Positions 5,211 to 7,535 of a stretch of 7,535 nt of DNA are shown in pieces; the first letter of the stretch is position 1, and every line of letters starts with the position of its first letter. The DNA lies in assembly GCA_045105115.1 (NCBI GenBank), contig JBGCDE010000121.1, positions 1 through 7,535 of the forward strand, in the 5' to 3' direction. The notes under the pieces were generated by a model, which worked only from the letters and a program-made list of their open reading frames with translations, was not told where the DNA came from and searched no databases. The translations under genes and the position numbers were made by a program. The stretch comes from JAUIET01 sp045105115 (GTDB taxonomy: Bacteria; Pseudomonadota; Gammaproteobacteria; Pseudomonadales; JAUIET01).

Positions 5211-6710
5211 ATGGAGCAATTATCAGGCCAAGACGCCATGTTTCTGCATATGGAACTAGAGGGTTTGCCACAGCATATCGGTGGCGTCAGCATCTATGAT
5301 CAAGGCACAGCACCCAACGGCATTGTGCGTTTCAAACAAATTCTGTCCACAATTGAAAACCGCCTGCACCTTTCAGATATCTTTACCCGAAAACTTGAAG
5401 CGGTTCCCATGGGGCTTAGTCGACCTTACTGGGTGGAAGACGCAGACTTCGACCTCGAATACCACGTACGTCACATAGCGCTACCGAAACCAGGCGACTG
5501 GCGGCAGCTGTGTATTCTGGCGGCACGCCTGCATTCAAGACCCTTGGATCGGTCACGCCCGCTGTGGGAGTTTTACGTTATCGAAGGCCTGGACAATGTT
5601 GAAGGCTTACCATCGAACTGTTTTGCGCTGTTGTTAAAGGTCCACCACTGTGCAATGGACGGTGCCACCGGCGCACAGTTTATGAATGTGATGCACGATT
5701 TCACGCCTGATATAGCCATGCACAATAACATCCCTCCACGGATCATTGAGCGACCATCCAAGGGATACATGCTAGGCAGGGCCTATGTGGATGCTTGGAA
5801 AAAACCAGCGCAGACCTTCGATATGCTCAAGCAAGCATTGCCAACCTACCAACGATTGAAGTCCGGGCGTGAAAACCAGGATTTTCATGAACTCGATGAG
5901 AAACAGAAAACCAGATTCCAGGGGAAAATCTCGCCACATCGCTCAGTTGAAGCAAGGCGCTTTGCTTTTGAAGACATTCGTGCCATCAAGAATGCCGTAC
6001 CCGGCGCCACCATCAATGATGCCATGCTAACCATAGTGGCGGGCGGGCTGCAAAAATACTTGCGCAGCAAAGGGGAACTGCCTGAGCAAACGCTGGTAGC
6101 CGGTTGCCCAATAGATGTTCGTTCCCCGGAAGAGCGAGCTGCGGGCGGCAATATGGTCGGATTTATGAATGTCGCCCTTCGCACCGACATAGACTCTCCA
6201 TTGAAAAGACTTAAGGCGGTTCACGAAGAGTCGCAATCAGCAAAAGCCTATGCCGAGGCACTCGGGCCTAGAATTGCCATTGATTTGACCGATGTAATGC
6301 CTGGCAACGTTCTGTCCCTCGCATTACGAGCCGCAAGTGCTACCGGGCTTGCCGAGGCCAGCGTGATTCAAAATACAGTGGTAACCAATGTGCCCGGCGC
6401 ACCCATGCAATTGTTCTTATGCGGCGCTGAACTGGTCGACTCATTCAGTCTTGGGCCGCTGTTGCCCAACGTTGGGCTTTTCCATATTGTGTACAGTTCA
6501 GTGCAAAACAAGGAAGGCAGAATCACACTGTCGTTTACCGCCTGCAGAGATATGCTGCCCGACCCTGGTTTCTACGCACAGTGTCTTCGGGAGTCATTCG
6601 AAGAATTGAAAGCCGCCACTGTAAAAGCGGAAGCCAAGACTAAGGCAAAACCTGCCACCAAGTCGGGTGAAAAGTCGGCTAAGAAAAAGAACGCCGCCCA
6701 ACCTGCTTAA
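5211..6710 (+). CDS. Wax ester synthase / acyl-CoA:diacylglycerol acyltransferase (WS/DGAT)
   Basis: A 499-residue bifunctional acyltransferase of the bacterial WS/DGAT family, predicted to join acyl-CoA to fatty alcohols (wax esters) or diacylglycerol (triacylglycerol) for storage lipid at the inner face of the membrane. The catalytic HHxxxDG motif is H145-H146-C-A-M-D150-G151. Supporting marks are LSGQDAMFLHME at the start, PLDRSRPLWEFYVIEGL (111-127), NDAMLTIVAGGLQKYL, GGNMVGFMNVALR, TNVPGAPMQLFLCGAEL and GPLLPNVGLFHIVYSS. The usual C-terminal SYxG-type segment is the variant YSSVQNKEGRITLSFTACRDMLPD. After the domain ends, a 31-residue tail (about 469-499) is nearly all Lys, Ala, Glu, Thr, Ser and Pro, which makes the protein longer than many family members. 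The ATG at 5211 has a good ribosome site. It stands alone on its strand and converges on the amidohydrolase gene. Preference for alcohol or diacylglycerol cannot be read from the sequence. Confidence 0.95.
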   Translation: MEQLSGQDAMFLHMELEGLPQHIGGVSIYDQGTAPNGIVRFKQILSTIENRLHLSDIFTRKLEAVPMGLSRPYWVEDADFDLEYHVRHIALPKPGDWRQLCILAARLHSRPLDRSRPLWEFYVIEGLDNVEGLPSNCFALLLKVHHCAMDGATGAQFMNVMHDFTPDIAMHNNIPPRIIERPSKGYMLGRAYVDAWKKPAQTFDMLKQALPTYQRLKSGRENQDFHELDEKQKTRFQGKISPHRSVEARRFAFEDIRAIKNAVPGATINDAMLTIVAGGLQKYLRSKGELPEQTLVAGCPIDVRSPEERAAGGNMVGFMNVALRTDIDSPLKRLKAVHEESQSAKAYAEALGPRIAIDLTDVMPGNVLSLALRAASATGLAEASVIQNTVVTNVPGAPMQLFLCGAELVDSFSLGPLLPNVGLFHIVYSSVQNKEGRITLSFTACRDMLPDPGFYAQCLRESFEELKAATVKAEAKTKAKPATKSGEKSAKKKNAAQPA

Positions 6711-6719
6711 ACCAACACA

Positions 6720-7535
6720 TTATTCGGCGGGTCGAGCATGGGGAGTTCCTCGAAATACGGTTCCCCAGACTCTAATATCCCGAAAGTTCTCTGGCGCAGT
6801 CTCGAAAGGGTCGCTTTCAAGCACAGCGAAATCAGCCACTTTGCCCGGCTCAATTGAGCCAATTAAATGTTCCTGCTGAATGGCTCTAGCAGCTTCAATA
6901 GTAATGCCTTTCAATGCTGTGTTAACCGTCATTTTCTCGACCGGCGCCAGCACATTGCCTTTCGCAGTTATGCGAGACGCAGCCACACCTGCCAATGTTA
7001 GAGGTGAAGCAGGCGCCATAGGCAGGTCGGAATGGAATGACACTGGTACAACATTTCGTTCAAGATCGCCCAAGCGGGTGATAAATTGGGCACGCTCTGC
7101 GCCGATTCCTACTTCAGAATACTTGTCTCCCAAGGCCCAGAGATAAAACGGATTGGCCGATACCGAAATACCAAGTTGAGACACGCGCTCTGCCTGGTTT
7201 TCTGCAGAGTAGCCATAGTGATGTAACACAGTTCTGTGGTCATCTCTGGGCTTCTCCCGCATAAGCTTCTCGATAATATCCAATACAACCTTCACACCCC
7301 AATCCCCATTGACATGAATATGTATTTGATAGTCAGCCAACCAATACATGCGAGCAGCTGCTTCCAGAGCCTCTGGCTCCATAATCCACTCGCCCTCATG
7401 CCCATCCAGATAACCTTCCTGCATTTGCATTAGTTGCGAGTAAAAGGCACCGTCTGCTAACAGTTTCACCTGTTTCGGAAGATAAGTAAGCTGTGCGTTA
7501 TTGCGTTGAGGTAATTGCTCAATTATATCGAAGCC
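6720..7535 (-). CDS. Amidohydrolase family 3 (YtcJ-like), C-terminal part (cut by window edge)
   Basis: The last 271 residues of a metal-dependent hydrolase; the frame is open to the right edge, so the start and the N-terminal metal-binding HxH motif lie outside. A GTG at 7469 is internal: conserved family sequence (KLLADGAFYSQ) starts right after it and coding continues upstream. Numbering from the window edge, visible active-site candidates are H72/H74 in IHIHVNGDWGV, H105/H106 in VLHHYGYS (where many relatives have Glu-His) and D170 in SFHSDLPMAPASPL. The end matches the family's returning beta domain: IGSIEPGKVADFAVLESDPFE, then IRVWGTVFRG. YtcJ-like enzymes act on amides, N-formyl compounds or similar bonds, but most are uncharacterised, and no substrate can be named. 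The gene converges on the wax synthase gene with 9 bp between stops and no visible terminator, so the transcripts may overlap. Confidence 0.85.
   Translation of the reverse strand, partial: GFDIIEQLPQRNNAQLTYLPKQVKLLADGAFYSQLMQMQEGYLDGHEGEWIMEPEALEAAARMYWLADYQIHIHVNGDWGVKVVLDIIEKLMREKPRDDHRTVLHHYGYSAENQAERVSQLGISVSANPFYLWALGDKYSEVGIGAERAQFITRLGDLERNVVPVSFHSDLPMAPASPLTLAGVAASRITAKGNVLAPVEKMTVNTALKGITIEAARAIQQEHLIGSIEPGKVADFAVLESDPFETAPENFRDIRVWGTVFRGTPHARPAE

Noticed and set aside
4071..5293. Several minus-strand frames opposite the oxygenase and around the wax synthase start
   Set aside because: They overlap genes with strong family evidence and show no domains. Only the short frame at 4933-5070 was kept, because of its own ribosome site and its position in a gap; the upstream extension to 5271 overlaps the wax synthase start.
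6692..6729. CGCCG/CGGCG stem as a terminator between the wax synthase and amidohydrolase genes
   Set aside because: The stem is only 5 bp with a loop of about 28 bases and no T-run; chance pairing is likely.
6667..7433. Plus-strand frames within the amidohydrolase region
   Set aside because: The minus strand carries clear amidohydrolase sequence throughout, so these are antisense shadows.
7467..7469. GTG as the start of the amidohydrolase
   Set aside because: The frame continues to the window edge with plausible coding residues, and the family requires an N-terminal metal-binding region not yet seen, so this is an internal valine codon.
1..7535. CRISPR array, tRNA, transposon ends, defence or phage modules
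   Set aside because: No regularly spaced repeats, cloverleaf, terminal inverted repeats or recognisable defence, integrase or transposase sequences were seen on either strand.

Overview
The window looks like chromosomal DNA from a Gram-negative, probably marine or environmental gammaproteobacterium. This rests on protein flavour only: a wax ester synthase/DGAT, a VanA-like Rieske oxygenase, and OafA-type acyltransferase and glycosyltransferase genes, with moderate GC and close gene spacing. No rRNA, tRNA, CRISPR array, insertion sequence, integrase or phage gene was seen, and the organism call is tentative.

Left part (1-3570, all on the minus strand): a leftward run of four genes. In transcription order they are a MarR-family regulator (3570-3121), a membrane acyltransferase-3 protein (3083-1932), a large GT-B (GT4-like) glycosyltransferase with an unusual charged insert (1813-200), and the first 56 codons of a second glycosyltransferase-like gene (169-1). 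The two glycosyltransferase N-termini are clearly paralogous. Glycosyltransferases plus an O-acyltransferase point to building or decorating a surface polysaccharide or glycoprotein glycan.

Centre (3571-4932): the MarR gene diverges from a Rieske non-heme iron oxygenase gene (3747-4838) of the VanA/O-demethylase type. The 176-bp region between them holds two near-identical sites of the form TATTCT-N4-TGAGAG-Y-ATA. They start 84 bp apart (about eight helical turns). One lies just upstream of marR. The other is an imperfect palindrome lying between a plausible -35 and -10 for the oxygenase. This is the clearest regulatory signal in the window and suggests that MarR represses both itself and the oxygenase. 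A series of hairpins, one followed by a T-run, ends the oxygenase transcript.

Right part (4933-7535): a possible 45-residue small hydrophobic protein on the minus strand (5070-4933) with a strong ribosome binding site; a bifunctional wax ester synthase/acyl-CoA:diacylglycerol acyltransferase on the plus strand (5211-6710) with a Lys/Ala-rich C-terminal tail; and, converging on it with only 9 bp between, the C-terminal 271 residues of a YtcJ-like amidohydrolase on the minus strand that runs off the right edge.

No defence system or obviously new multi-gene machine is visible. The items most worth following are the paired MarR sites, the paralogous glycosyltransferase pair with its insert, the small ORF in front of the wax synthase, and the wax synthase tail.
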